Source of the DNA: Blautia wexlerae
GTDB taxonomy: Bacteria > Bacillota > Clostridia > Lachnospirales > Lachnospiraceae
Direction of reading: 5' to 3'
DNA: 64,000 nt
NCBI RefSeq assembly: GCF_013300825.1
Contig: NZ_JAAIMY010000006.1
Span: forward strand, 62,001-126,000
Shown here: positions 34,180-42,900 of the stretch, piece by piece
How the letters are laid out: each line of letters starts with the position of its first letter
Numbering within the stretch: position 1 is the stretch's first letter
Position numbers and translations under genes: made by a program
Notes under the pieces: generated by a model
Told to the model about the DNA's origin: nothing
Database searches by the model: none
The model's input: only the letters and a program-made list of their open reading frames with translations

Positions 34180-34944
34180 TTATTTATTTTTCTCATAAAT
34201 GATCAAAAGACCTCTCAGAAGAAGTTCCTCGTCCAGAATGATTTCTCTCTTACAATGAGGAACGATTTTCTTTGCCAGACCACCGGTTGCCACTACAGTT
34301 GCCTTCTCCCCCAGTTCCTCTTCGATCCTGTCAATGATTCCATCCAAAGCTGCTGCATTGCTGTAAAGAACCCCACTCTTCATACATTCGATCGTGTTTT
34401 TCCCAATCACATGTCTTGGCGCATCAATACTGATTCCGCTGAGCTGGGAGGCCCTCGCAGTAAGTGCATCCAGGGAAACCCCTACACCCGGAAGAATCAT
34501 TCCGCCTACATACTGCTTCTTACTGTTGACAACAGACGCTGTGGTTGCAGTTCCCATATCAATAAGGATTAACGGCACCGGATAACCGGCAATTCCTGCC
34601 ACCGCATCAGCAACCTGATCTGCACCAAGCTGTCCCGGATTATCCATCATAATATTCAGTCCTGTCTTTACACCGGGTCCGAGAACAATTGCATTTTTCT
34701 TAAGAATTTTCTCTGCGGCAAGTTTCACAATATTTGTGATCTGCGGCACTACAGAAGAAATAATACAGCCCTCAATCTCTGTTTTTTTGATATGATAGAT
34801 ATCAAGAACATTCTTTAAATCCACCGCATATTCCAGTTCCGTCTTTGTACGGTTAGTAGAAAGGCGTTCTATAAAATATGTTTTCAGGTCATCAATACAT
34901 CCAACTACAATGTTGGTGTTTCCAACGTCAATTGCTAAAATCAT
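34180..34944 (-). CDS. coaX: Type III pantothenate kinase
   Basis: The 254-residue ASKHA-fold kinase begins MILAIDVGNTNIVVGC (phosphate-1 loop with the catalytic Asp). It has GPGVKTGLNI, the pantothenate-site segment GADQVADAVAG near residue 107, and IDMGTATTASVVN. It performs the first step of CoA synthesis, is potassium-dependent, and is not feedback-inhibited in characterised members. GGAGATAAATAATT precedes the ATG. It lies 37 bases downstream of coaBC, which carries out the next steps, so the two form a CoA operon. Confidence 0.94.
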   Translation of the reverse strand: MILAIDVGNTNIVVGCIDDLKTYFIERLSTNRTKTELEYAVDLKNVLDIYHIKKTEIEGCIISSVVPQITNIVKLAAEKILKKNAIVLGPGVKTGLNIMMDNPGQLGADQVADAVAGIAGYPVPLILIDMGTATTASVVNSKKQYVGGMILPGVGVSLDALTARASQLSGISIDAPRHVIGKNTIECMKSGVLYSNAAALDGIIDRIEEELGEKATVVATGGLAKKIVPHCKREIILDEELLLRGLLIIYEKNK

Positions 34945-34981
34945 AATTATTTATCTCCAATTTCTTAATCGTCCTGTTCCC

Positions 34982-36190
34982 TCAACAGACAGAGTCCTGC
35001 ATCAGCGAAAGGATTTTATCCAGGATCCTAAAAGCTGCGTCTTCTTTACTCATAAGCGGAAGAGAGATTTCCTCATCCTGTGTGATCAATGTCAGTACAT
35101 TGGTATCTCCCTGAAATCCGGCACCCTCCACTTTCACATTGTTAGCAGCCACCATATCCAGATTTTTCTTTGCCAGCTTGGCTCTGGAATTGTCGATCAC
35201 ATTCTGTGTCTCCATGGAAAATCCACAGAGAAACTGTCCGGCCTGTTTGTGTTCCCCAAGAAACTTCAGGATATCATCTGTTCTTTCCAGTTCTATGGAC
35301 ATCTGTCCGTCACTTTTCTTAACTTTTTCTTCACTGATCCTGGCAGGGCGGTAATCTGCCACAGCAGCAGCTTTAATAATGATGTCCTGTTCGTTGCTGA
35401 CAGAAGTTACGGCTTCATACATGTCCCTTGCAGTCACAACAGGTACCAGCTTTACAAACATGGGAGGTTCAATTGAAGTACGTCCTCTGACCAGCGTGAC
35501 ATCTGCACCGCGGAGCATGGCAGCTTTCGCAATGGCATAACCCATTTTTCCTGAAGAATGATTGGTAAGATAACGGACAGGATCGACAGATTCCTGTGTG
35601 GGACCTGCAGTTACAAGGATTTTCTTTCCTTTCAGATCTTTCTCACAGGCAGCTTCGCGCTCAATATAGGCAAGTAATGTCTCAGGTTCCGGCATTTTTC
35701 CCGCTCCTGTGTCGCCACATGCCAGATATCCGCATGCCGGAGCGATCACTTCATATCCGTAATGCTCCAGAATCTTTAAATTATCCTGCACTACAGGATT
35801 CTCAAACATATTGGTATTCATGGCCGGGGAAATGAATTTCTTACATTTGCATGCCATGATCGTGGTAGTAAGCATGTCATCTGCAATCCCATGTGCCAGT
35901 TTACCGATTACATTGGCACTTGCCGGTGCAATCATCACTACATCTGCTTTCTTTGCAATCGATACATGCTCTACCTGAAACTGAAAATTCCGGTCAAAGG
36001 TATCCACCAGACATTTATTTCCTGTGAGAGTTTCAAAAGTGATCGGATTGATAAAATTCGTAGCGTTCTCTGTCATCAGCACATGAACATCTGCATGACG
36101 TTTCTTCAGCGCGCTTGCCAGATATGCAATCTTATACGCCGCAATGCTGCCCGTCACTCCCAGTAATACTGTTTTTCCTTCCAGTGTCAT
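34982..36190 (-). CDS. coaBC: Bifunctional phosphopantothenoylcysteine decarboxylase / phosphopantothenate-cysteine ligase
   Basis: The 402-residue fusion has an FMN-dependent decarboxylase (CoaC) domain at residues 1 to about 180. It shows GVTGSIAAYK, the catalytic histidine in QVEHVSIAKKAD, the segment SPAMNTNMF, and the flap cysteine in GYLACGDTGAGKM. The CoaB ligase domain from about residue 190 has ILVTAGPTQESVDPVRYLTN, VVTARDM and KAAAVADYRP. GAGGTAAAGGAAA precedes the ATG. It heads the coaBC-coaX operon. Confidence 0.95.
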   Translation of the reverse strand: MTLEGKTVLLGVTGSIAAYKIAYLASALKKRHADVHVLMTENATNFINPITFETLTGNKCLVDTFDRNFQFQVEHVSIAKKADVVMIAPASANVIGKLAHGIADDMLTTTIMACKCKKFISPAMNTNMFENPVVQDNLKILEHYGYEVIAPACGYLACGDTGAGKMPEPETLLAYIEREAACEKDLKGKKILVTAGPTQESVDPVRYLTNHSSGKMGYAIAKAAMLRGADVTLVRGRTSIEPPMFVKLVPVVTARDMYEAVTSVSNEQDIIIKAAAVADYRPARISEEKVKKSDGQMSIELERTDDILKFLGEHKQAGQFLCGFSMETQNVIDNSRAKLAKKNLDMVAANNVKVEGAGFQGDTNVLTLITQDEEISLPLMSKEDAAFRILDKILSLMQDSVC

Positions 36191-36448
36191 TTTCCTTTAC
36201 CTCTTTCTCCGAACCATACTATTTCTGGCTGTTTCTACGTCTTTATACTTACATGTCAAAATCTATCATAATTCACCTTTGATAACAGGATTCTGACTTT
36301 TACAATTCTATTTATTATAGACTAATTATTATCAAAAATGCAATAAGTGATTTGTTTTATTTGCGAAACAATCAGGATAATAGAATCTTGCAGGTGAACA
36401 CCAGCAAGATTACACTTAATCGTTGTTTATAAACATTTCCTGCATTAT

Positions 36449-36522
36449 AATAGCAATCAGTCAGATATCCATAATTTACACTGGACTCTACCTGACTTAA
36501 CTGACAGACCGGATTGCTATAA
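36449..36522. repeat. TATAGCAATC inverted repeat
   Basis: TAATAGCAATC and GATTGCTATAA bound a 52-base AT-rich centre in the gap 36191-36572. It is the same word as in the palindrome at 7784-7826, but with a longer unrelated centre. The rest of the gap shows no gene. Confidence 0.5.
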
Positions 36523-36572
36523 TACACTGATATTAACGTATAAATCCGGTGTATGACTTTGTGGAGGAATAT

Positions 36573-37136
36573 ATGAAGAATTATCAGATCACGCAATGGT
36601 GTGCAGCTTTTATCAGACAGCAGGTACATGAAGGAGACTTCTGTATTGATGCTACAATGGGAAACGGAAATGATACGCTTCTGCTTTCGCAGCTATGTGG
36701 AGAATCAGGAAAGGTTCTTGCCTTTGATATTCAGGAGCAGGCACTGAATGCAACCCAAAAGAAACTGACCGCCGGACATGCTCCTGAAAATTACAGACTG
36801 CTTCTGGAATCTCATGCGAATATAGCAGAATATGCCGCACCAGACAGTGTAAGCTGCATTGTCTTTAATTTCGGCTATCTGCCCGGCGGAGATCATTCAC
36901 TTGCAACCAGAGGAGAAACCAGCATTCAGGCACTGACTCAGGCTTTAGCCCTTCTGAAAAAAGGCGGAATGATTTCTCTTTGCATCTACAGTGGCGGCGA
37001 TTCCGGATTTGAAGAGCGGGATCAGATTCTTGACTGGCTGAAAAATCTTGATTCCCATCAATACCTGGTAATCAAAAGCGATTACTACAACCGCCCCAAC
37101 AATCCGCCAATCCCGGTACTTATAATTAAAAATTAA
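36573..37136 (+). CDS. YtqB/MnmM-like SAM-dependent methyltransferase (tRNA wobble-uridine modification)
   Basis: The 187-residue class I methyltransferase has motif I in CIDATMGNGNDTLLLSQ near residue 27 and the acidic motif VLAFDIQEQAL. It also has IVFNFGYLPGGDH, a catalytic-site pattern of the rRNA_methylase/YtqB family. It ends with the typical NRPNNPPIPVLIIK. B. subtilis YtqB (MnmM) methylates nm5s2U34 of tRNA. The start at 36573 is chosen for GGAGGAATAT; the frame opens 8 codons earlier. It is monocistronic, with a terminator shared with the convergent cyclophilin gene. Confidence 0.88.
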   Translation: MKNYQITQWCAAFIRQQVHEGDFCIDATMGNGNDTLLLSQLCGESGKVLAFDIQEQALNATQKKLTAGHAPENYRLLLESHANIAEYAAPDSVSCIVFNFGYLPGGDHSLATRGETSIQALTQALALLKKGGMISLCIYSGGDSGFEERDQILDWLKNLDSHQYLVIKSDYYNRPNNPPIPVLIIKN

Positions 37137-37159
37137 TCCGTAATTGTTCCATACTTAAC

Positions 37160-37205
37160 AAAACAGCAGGAAAGATTTTTTCATACCTTCCCTGCTGTTT
37201 TTGCT
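37160..37205. terminator. Bidirectional terminator between ytqB-like gene and cyclophilin gene
   Basis: AAACAGCAGGAAAG pairs with CTTCCCTGCTGTTT with one mismatch. T-runs are present on both strands, and it lies between convergent genes. Confidence 0.7.
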
Positions 37206-37264
37206 GTGCCTTTTCTTCAATTTCTATTTGTTCTCCGGGCACTATACTTCGATTTCTATTTTAC

Positions 37265-38083
37265 TTAATCTGTAATGGTAATCTTCTCAATGACCGGCTG
37301 CTGATCTGATGTAATCGTTCCATTGTTGTCTGTTGGTTTTGCATCTTCGCAGATCTTATCAACAATATCCATACCTTCTGTCACATGGCCGAATCCTGCA
37401 TAATCTCCGTCCAGGAATGTACTGTCTGCCTGAACAATAAAGAACTGTGAGCTTGCGCTGTCCGGATCACTGGCTCTTGCCATGGAAATAGTCCCTCTTG
37501 TGTGGGAAATATCATTGTCTACTCCATTGTTGCTGAACTCACCTTTAATATTCTCTTCAGATCCACCTGTTCCGTCTCCGTTGGGATCACCACCCTGGAT
37601 CATGAATCCATCCATGATACGGTGAAATGTCAGTCCGTCATAGAAACCTTCCTGTGCGAGCTTCACGAAATTTGTCACTGTGATCGGTGCTGTATCTGCA
37701 TCCAGTTCCACATCAATTGTACCATAATCCTTTACTTCGATCTCTGCGTGATGAGTTCCTGTCAGTTCTTTGGAAGTATCCAGAAGCACACTGGTACTAC
37801 TGCTGTCTGAAGAATCTGTACTTTCAGAATCTGTATCAGCAGAATCATTTTCTTCATCAGAGCCATCAGAAAATCCGGCTTTTTCTGCCTCTTCTTCACT
37901 TGCTACATTATCACTGTCAGAAGAAGCGGCTTTTGTCTCTGTCTCTTCCTGAGAAGAAGTCTCCTCTTTCGCTGTTTCCTCTGTTTTTGTACTCTCTTCT
38001 GTTTTATCACTGCTGCCACATCCTGCCAGTAAACCTGCCGACATAGCTGTAACACAAAGTGCTGCCAGTAATTTTCTTTTCAT
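37265..38083 (-). CDS. Cyclophilin-type peptidylprolyl isomerase lipoprotein
   Basis: The 272-residue protein has a lipoprotein signal peptide with lipobox LLAGC (Cys22). A very acidic Ser/Thr/Glu-rich linker spans about residues 25-105. The cyclophilin domain begins with HAEIEVKDYGTIDVEL and carries FHRIMDGFMIQGGDPNGDG and the peptide-site segment MARASDPDSASSQFFI. It should assist folding of exported proteins on the outer face of the membrane. GGAGGTAAAGGAAA precedes the ATG. The linker is unusually long compared with PrsA-like or cytoplasmic PpiB proteins. Confidence 0.92.
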   Translation of the reverse strand: MKRKLLAALCVTAMSAGLLAGCGSSDKTEESTKTEETAKEETSSQEETETKAASSDSDNVASEEEAEKAGFSDGSDEENDSADTDSESTDSSDSSSTSVLLDTSKELTGTHHAEIEVKDYGTIDVELDADTAPITVTNFVKLAQEGFYDGLTFHRIMDGFMIQGGDPNGDGTGGSEENIKGEFSNNGVDNDISHTRGTISMARASDPDSASSQFFIVQADSTFLDGDYAGFGHVTEGMDIVDKICEDAKPTDNNGTITSDQQPVIEKITITD

Positions 38084-38329
38084 TTTCCTTTACCTCCGAA
38101 ATCATTTACAGTAATCTGATTATAACCTATCTCAAAAAAAAAACAACTCTTTTCACAAAATGTTCAGATTGTTACAGATTCCTGTGTTTACTTCCTTCGG
38201 ATTGCCTGTTAAAATATATATGGCTGTTCAGCATGTTCAGTTCTGTATCTTCCCTTTTTGCGGTGAAACCGGAACAACAGACTGATGAACAGTCAGAATA
38301 TACCTGCAAAAGAAAGCGAGGAATCCAAA

Positions 38330-38809
38330 ATGGAAAAAATAACAAGTTTTACCATTGACCATATCAAATTACAGCCCGGAATTTATGTTTCACGTAAGGA
38401 CCCGGTTGGCAACAGTGTGATCACTACCTTCGATATCCGTATGACTTCTCCTAATGAAGAGCCTGTAATGAATACCGCTGAGCTTCACACGATTGAGCAT
38501 CTGGCAGCAACATTTCTGAGAAACCACAAAGAGTTCGGCCCTAAGATGATCTACTGGGGACCGATGGGATGCCGTACGGGCAATTATCTTCTTTTAAATG
38601 GAGATTATGAATCCAAAGATATCGTTCCGCTTATGATCGAGACTTTTGAATTTATCCGTGATTTTGAAGGCGAAGTTCCGGGAGCATCTGCAAAAGACTG
38701 CGGAAATTATCTGGATATGAATCTGCCTATGGCAAAATATCTGGCCGGAAAATTTCTGGATGAAGTTCTTTATGATATCAAGCCGGACAGACTTATTTAT
38801 CCACAGTAA
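38330..38809 (+). CDS. luxS: S-ribosylhomocysteine lyase (autoinducer-2 synthase)
   Basis: The 159-residue metalloenzyme has zinc ligands in the HxxEH motif HTIEHLAATFLRNH near residue 54 and the cysteine in AKDCGNYLDM near residue 123. The active-site cysteine is in PMGCRTGNY near residue 83. It splits S-ribosylhomocysteine into homocysteine and the AI-2 precursor DPD. I start at 38330, with GAGGAA six to seven bases upstream, rather than 15 codons earlier. The upstream 246 bases hold no gene; I could not identify a riboswitch. A strong terminator follows. Confidence 0.95.
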   Translation: MEKITSFTIDHIKLQPGIYVSRKDPVGNSVITTFDIRMTSPNEEPVMNTAELHTIEHLAATFLRNHKEFGPKMIYWGPMGCRTGNYLLLNGDYESKDIVPLMIETFEFIRDFEGEVPGASAKDCGNYLDMNLPMAKYLAGKFLDEVLYDIKPDRLIYPQ

Positions 38810-38881
38810 CATTCTACAGTATTACAGCAATCCTCATAAACAACACACCGAAAAAGATTTCTATCGTATTTTTCAGACAAA

Positions 38882-38927
38882 AAAAGCAGAAGCTGACAGG
38901 TCATTATCCCCTGCAGCTTCTGCTTTT
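38882..38927. terminator. Terminator after luxS
   Basis: AAAAGCAGAAGCTG and CAGCTTCTGCTTTT form a perfect 14-bp stem with an 18-base loop between the convergent luxS and SH3 lipoprotein genes. It can serve both strands. Confidence 0.75.
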
Positions 38928-39027
38928 ACTTATACATTTCTGTCAACATTTTTCCAAAAATGCCTTTATTGTACCTCTCATAGAAATATATTCAAAGAGG
39001 ACTGATGCAAATTTTTATATCATCAGA

Positions 39028-39510
39028 TTATTCTGCACTTTCATCATAAGACGTATCTGCTGATGTATCTGCTGCAGTCTCACCTGCGTCTGCTGCCGGA
39101 GCTGTTGTTGTCACAAAATCTCCACTTGCATAACATGTCTGACCATTATAATCCACACGAATCCATCCATTCTCGCATACACCAGTACTGTTCAGCTGAG
39201 TTCCTGATGCCACACTAGAAATCAGATCTGCATCTGCACTTGCATCAGAACGAAGATTTAATTCTGATGACGCATAATAAGTACCGGATTTCACTTCTAC
39301 TTTCACACCACTGGCTGTCTGCTCTGCTGCCGATGTCGGTGTTGCTTCCGGCGTTGGTGTTGTCGCTGAAGCCTCAGGAGTAGGTGTGACTTCCGGTGTT
39401 GGTGTTACTTTAACGATCATAACGCTGGAATCAATAGTAGGATCAAATCCGCATCCCTGAGCAGCAAATGCAAGTCCCAGTACAAGAACCAGCCAAAGTG
39501 ATTTCTTCAT
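39028..39510 (-). CDS. SH3-domain lipoprotein
   Basis: The 160-residue lipoprotein has a signal peptide ending in AAQGC (Cys20). A Thr/Pro linker (TPTPEVTPTPEAS) follows, then one bacterial SH3 domain at about residues 75-135 (SSELNLRSDASADADLI, NGWIRVDYNGQTCYASGDFV). An acidic Ala/Asp tail closes the protein. Such domains usually bind cell-wall peptides. AAGGAGG precedes the ATG. The linker style matches the leucine-rich lipoprotein at 4.7 kb. Specific role unknown. Confidence 0.85.
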   Translation of the reverse strand: MKKSLWLVLVLGLAFAAQGCGFDPTIDSSVMIVKVTPTPEVTPTPEASATTPTPEATPTSAAEQTASGVKVEVKSGTYYASSELNLRSDASADADLISSVASGTQLNSTGVCENGWIRVDYNGQTCYASGDFVTTTAPAADAGETAADTSADTSYDESAE

Positions 39511-39662
39511 AAGTAGTTTCCTCCTTTATCAAACACGCTCTGTCCCCTCGTGTTTTCTGTGTTCGCTTTATGTATTAATATACACGATTCTTACAGATAA
39601 TTCAAGTATGCGTTTTGTCCTGCTTTGTCTGCCTTCTTCTATTTGCGCGGAATTGCTGTAGG

Positions 39663-39805
39663 GTTACTGTTCACTCCGTTCTCAGTAACGTAGCCAAAAT
39701 TCATTCCAGATTGCCTGTGGCAATGGAATTTTGGCTTGTATGTCTCGGGATTTTGGCATATTCATGCCAAAACACCTCGCGGGATAATGATATGTGAACA
39801 GTAAC
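39663..39805. mobile_element. 143-bp MITE-like element with 8-bp target duplication, copy 1
   Basis: Perfect 12-bp inverted ends GTTACTGTTCAC and GTGAACAGTAAC bound 143 bases. The element is flanked on both sides by GCTGTAGG (39655-39662 and 39806-39813). Inside are two hairpins: one built on CCAAAATTC...GAATTTTGG, and TTTTGGCATATTCATGCCAA. The sequence TTGTATGTCTCGGGATTTTGGCAT and CACCTCGCGGGATA in two parts are shared with the copy at 45715. It carries no coding frame. It fills most of the gap 39511-39825. Confidence 0.88.
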
Positions 39806-39825
39806 GCTGTAGGTTCTGTGTTTAT

Positions 39826-40821
39826 CTACAACAATTCATAAAGGACTTCCACCTCGCCGCCACAGATCATTCCCAGATTCGCACCACCCTGATTAGACAG
39901 ATTATACTTCCTGATTTCTCCATGCTGCGCTTCTGGTGCATATTTCAAAGCCTGAAATTCCACATTTCCGCCTCCGATGCTTCCATATGAATTCCCGTCT
40001 TTATCAATAAACATTTTACTTCCTGTCCCTCTTGGAGAAGAACCACTCTTGGATATGATCGTAATCATAATTCCCTGTTCTTTTTTCCTGACAGCATCCT
40101 CCACAACTCCATCAATATAAGAAACATCATACCTGTTCTTTTCCTGAACGATCTCCGCAGCAATACTTACAGCAATCTCTGCCGGCATATGTCCTCCAAT
40201 CGGCAATCCAATCGGTGCATGGATACTGTTGAGCTGTTCTTCGCTGAAACCTGCTCCGAGTAGTTTTTCTCTGGTCAGCTTTACTTTATTTTTACTGCCG
40301 ATCATTCCCAGATAATTATAAGGGCGTCTCAGTATCTGTCTGGCACAGGCACTGTCTCCGAGATGACCTCTTGTCACGATCACATAATAAGCATTTTCAT
40401 AGGCCGGTATTTTGTCTGAAAGCTCATCATAACTGCCTTTGATCAGCCGATCAGCATCCGGAAATCTCTCTGAAGTCACAAAATCTTCTCTGTCATCCAT
40501 AACAGTCACATGAAATCCCAGCATTTTTCCGATTTTTGCAACAGGCTGCGAAACATGTCCGCCTCCAAAAATGATAAGCTGCGGATTTTTCACATAAGTT
40601 TCCACAAAGAAATCTGTATCTCTCATATGAACAACTTTTGTCTCCTGGCACTCCGCCAGATCAGCTTCATATTTTTTCCAGAAATCTTCTGTATTTTTAT
40701 CAGATAATACACAATGGTTTTCTTTTATCAGACATTTTTCTCCCTTATGATTACCGTTTAAAACCATTGCTGTTTTTACTTTTCCTGTTTCTTCCAAAAT
40801 CTGGTAAATTTTTCTGTACAT
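39826..40821 (-). CDS. XdhC/CoxI-family molybdenum-hydroxylase maturation protein
   Basis: This 331-residue protein has an XdhC_C Rossmann domain at about residues 90-215 (QLIIFGGGHVSQPVAKIG, VMDDREDFV, YVIVTRGHLGDSAC) and an XdhC_CoxI domain near the C-terminus (IISKSGSSPRGTGSKMF, GSIGGGNVE). XdhC proteins bind the molybdenum cofactor and insert its sulfurated form into xanthine dehydrogenase-type enzymes. The order, Rossmann part before CoxI part, is a rearranged form found in Clostridia. The start is placed at 40821 because AGGAGAG precedes it. It is divergent from the symporter gene. No hydroxylase gene is in the window. Confidence 0.85.
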   Translation of the reverse strand: MYRKIYQILEETGKVKTAMVLNGNHKGEKCLIKENHCVLSDKNTEDFWKKYEADLAECQETKVVHMRDTDFFVETYVKNPQLIIFGGGHVSQPVAKIGKMLGFHVTVMDDREDFVTSERFPDADRLIKGSYDELSDKIPAYENAYYVIVTRGHLGDSACARQILRRPYNYLGMIGSKNKVKLTREKLLGAGFSEEQLNSIHAPIGLPIGGHMPAEIAVSIAAEIVQEKNRYDVSYIDGVVEDAVRKKEQGIMITIISKSGSSPRGTGSKMFIDKDGNSYGSIGGGNVEFQALKYAPEAQHGEIRKYNLSNQGGANLGMICGGEVEVLYELL

Positions 40822-40915
40822 AACTCTCTCCTGTTTCGATATAAAATAAGGAATAAAATACCTTTTGACCATGACATCATTATATATTATAATTGACAGA
40901 AAAAGGGGAATTATT

Positions 40916-42127
40916 ATGAAAAAAAACTTTTTTTTACACAGTCTGCCCTTCCGGCTGCTTGTCGGCGTAGCTTTGGGGATCTGTATCGGACTTCTTCTTA
41001 ATATAGCAGATGAATCTGCCATTACGACTGCAGTACTGAATGTGGTTGTAACATCGAAGTATATTCTTGGTCAGCTGATCAGCTTTTCTGTTCCGCTGAT
41101 CATCATTGGATTTATCGCACCATCTATTACCAGACTCGGAAACAATGCTTCCAGAATGTTAGGTGTTGCAGTCAGTATTGCTTATGCTTCCTCACTGGGA
41201 GCTGCTTTATTCTCTGCATTATCCGGATACCTGCTGATTCCACATTTGTCCTTCAGCTCCACTGCCAGTCATCTCAAAGCTTTGCCGGATGTAGTTTTTG
41301 AGCTTTCCATCCCACAGATAATGCCTGTCATGAGTGCACTTGTACTGTCCATTATGCTGGGACTTGCATCCGCATGGACAAAAGCCAGTCTGATTTCTTC
41401 TTTTCTTGAAGAATTCCAGAAGATCATACTGGCTATTGTATCAAGAGTCATTATTCCGATTCTTCCATACTTTATCGGACTGACTTTCTGTTCACTGGCA
41501 TACGAAGGAACAATCACCAGACAGCTTCCTGTATTCCTTCAGGTAATCGTCATTGTTCTGATCGGACATTTTATCTGGATAGCTTTTCTGTATATACTTG
41601 CAGGAATTTATTCCAGAGAAAATCCTCTGAGAGTTGTGAAACATTATGGTCCTGCCTACCTCACAGCCATAGGTACCATGTCATCTGCTGCCACACTGCC
41701 AGTCGCCCTCCAATGCGCACACAGAGCAAAACCTCTCCGAAAGGATCTGGTAGATTTTGGTATTCCACTGTTTGCCAATATTCATCTCTGTGGTTCTGTC
41801 CTCACAGAAGTATTCTTCTGTATGGCAATCTCCAAAATTCTCTATGGTGCAGTTCCTGCGCCGGGGGCCATGGTTCTTTTCTGTGTCCTGCTTGGAATTT
41901 TTGCCATTGGTGCTCCGGGTGTACCGGGAGGCACTGTTATGGCATCTCTCGGTATTATCACCGGTATCCTGAAATTCGGCGATTCTGCTACAGCTCTGAT
42001 GCTGACTATCTTTGCCCTTCAGGACAGTTTTGGGACAGCCTGTAACGTAACAGGCGATGGTGCCCTGACTCTGATTCTTACCGGATATGCCAGATACCAC
42101 AATATCAGAGAACAGAAATTGCAATAA
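40916..42127 (+). CDS. Dicarboxylate/amino acid:cation symporter (DAACS/GltP family)
   Basis: The 403-residue membrane protein starts with LPFRLLVGVALGICIGLLL. It has about eight hydrophobic segments, the serine-rich re-entrant segment reduced to GTMSSAATLPVALQCA near residue 245, and GAPGVPGGTVMASLGII near residue 330. The second substrate helix DSFGTACNVTGDGALTLI is intact. It imports glutamate, aspartate, serine or C4-dicarboxylates with sodium or protons. The start at 40916 has AAAGGGGAA upstream. It is divergent from xdhC and ends in a terminator shared with yedF. Confidence 0.92.
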   Translation: MKKNFFLHSLPFRLLVGVALGICIGLLLNIADESAITTAVLNVVVTSKYILGQLISFSVPLIIIGFIAPSITRLGNNASRMLGVAVSIAYASSLGAALFSALSGYLLIPHLSFSSTASHLKALPDVVFELSIPQIMPVMSALVLSIMLGLASAWTKASLISSFLEEFQKIILAIVSRVIIPILPYFIGLTFCSLAYEGTITRQLPVFLQVIVIVLIGHFIWIAFLYILAGIYSRENPLRVVKHYGPAYLTAIGTMSSAATLPVALQCAHRAKPLRKDLVDFGIPLFANIHLCGSVLTEVFFCMAISKILYGAVPAPGAMVLFCVLLGIFAIGAPGVPGGTVMASLGIITGILKFGDSATALMLTIFALQDSFGTACNVTGDGALTLILTGYARYHNIREQKLQ

Positions 42128-42139
42128 AAGTTTAAAATA

Positions 42140-42173
42140 CCATCATATCTGTCTTTTTTCTCAGATATGATGG
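42140..42173. terminator. Bidirectional terminator between symporter and yedF
   Basis: CCATCATATCTG and CAGATATGATGG form a perfect 12-bp stem with a T-rich 10-base loop between convergent genes. Confidence 0.75.
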
Positions 42174-42184
42174 CCTTCATTTTC

Positions 42185-42799
42185 TTACGGACGAATCACC
42201 TTATCTGCACCTGTCATACGCTCTGCAATCGTATACATATCGGTAACTTTTCCAACCATCAGTTTCTCCATCAGTCCATAATGCTTCAGGCAGGTACCGC
42301 AGGTCAGGATTTCCACGCCCTCTTCTTCCATCTTTTTCAGATCTTCCAGACTTTCAGAGTCTTCTGTTGTAAGTTTTGCACCTCCATTATAGAAAAGGAT
42401 TGTATCCGGATGTGTTTCCATCTGAGAAAGGGCATAGATAAATCCTTTAATCAAAATCTTTCCCAGTTCATCATCACCATTTCCCATAACATTTGAGGAG
42501 ATTACTGCTACCGTCACTTTTTTATGCGGTGCTTCGCAGACAAATTCCTCTTCTTCCAAGGTACCACCTGTCTGTTCAGTCTGTACTGCCATCTTCACCT
42601 GATACTTTTTGTCTCCCAGTTTTTCAGATACAAACGTACAACCTGTTTTATTTGCAAGTCTGCTCAGATTATTCACTGCGGTTTCATTATCGATCAGAAT
42701 TTCAATCTCATCACCGACTGCCGCATTATCAATAACCTTCTTTGTCATCACTACCGGAATCGGACACTGTTTTCCCATTGCATTTACTTCATGTTTCAT
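42185..42799 (-). CDS. yedF: YedF-type sulfurtransferase-like selenium metabolism protein
   Basis: The 204-residue protein has a TusA/SirA-like domain in the first 75 residues, with the cysteine in MGKQCPIPVVMTKK near residue 10. A DsrE-like domain follows from about residue 95 (VAVISSNVMGNGDDELGKILI), with the cysteine pair VEILTCGTCLKHYGL near residue 163. This two-domain form is the YedF type linked with selenium-dependent molybdenum hydroxylases. It follows hydA on the same strand by about 100 bases that contain a repeat fragment. Its substrate is unproven. Confidence 0.85.
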   Translation of the reverse strand: MKHEVNAMGKQCPIPVVMTKKVIDNAAVGDEIEILIDNETAVNNLSRLANKTGCTFVSEKLGDKKYQVKMAVQTEQTGGTLEEEEFVCEAPHKKVTVAVISSNVMGNGDDELGKILIKGFIYALSQMETHPDTILFYNGGAKLTTEDSESLEDLKKMEEEGVEILTCGTCLKHYGLMEKLMVGKVTDMYTIAERMTGADKVIRP

Positions 42800-42829
42800 T
42801 TTCTGTCACCTCTTGTTATTCTTTATATT

Positions 42830-42879
42830 CACTGCTTATTACTCTTCGCAATCTCCCCAGAGGACTTACCTGATTACGG
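42830..42879. repeat. Fragment of the CAAGCGGAT...GATTCGGTT repeat
   Basis: CACTGCTTATTACTCTTCGC, then AGAGGACTTACCTGATTACGG matches the right-hand part of the 29983-30140 repeat, between yedF and hydA. Confidence 0.5.
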
Positions 42880-42900
42880 CAATTCCATAAAATATATATT

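Noticed and set aside
38084-38329. Possible SAM or SAH riboswitch before luxS
   Set aside because: No conserved aptamer core could be recognised; only short GTTCAG repeats are seen.
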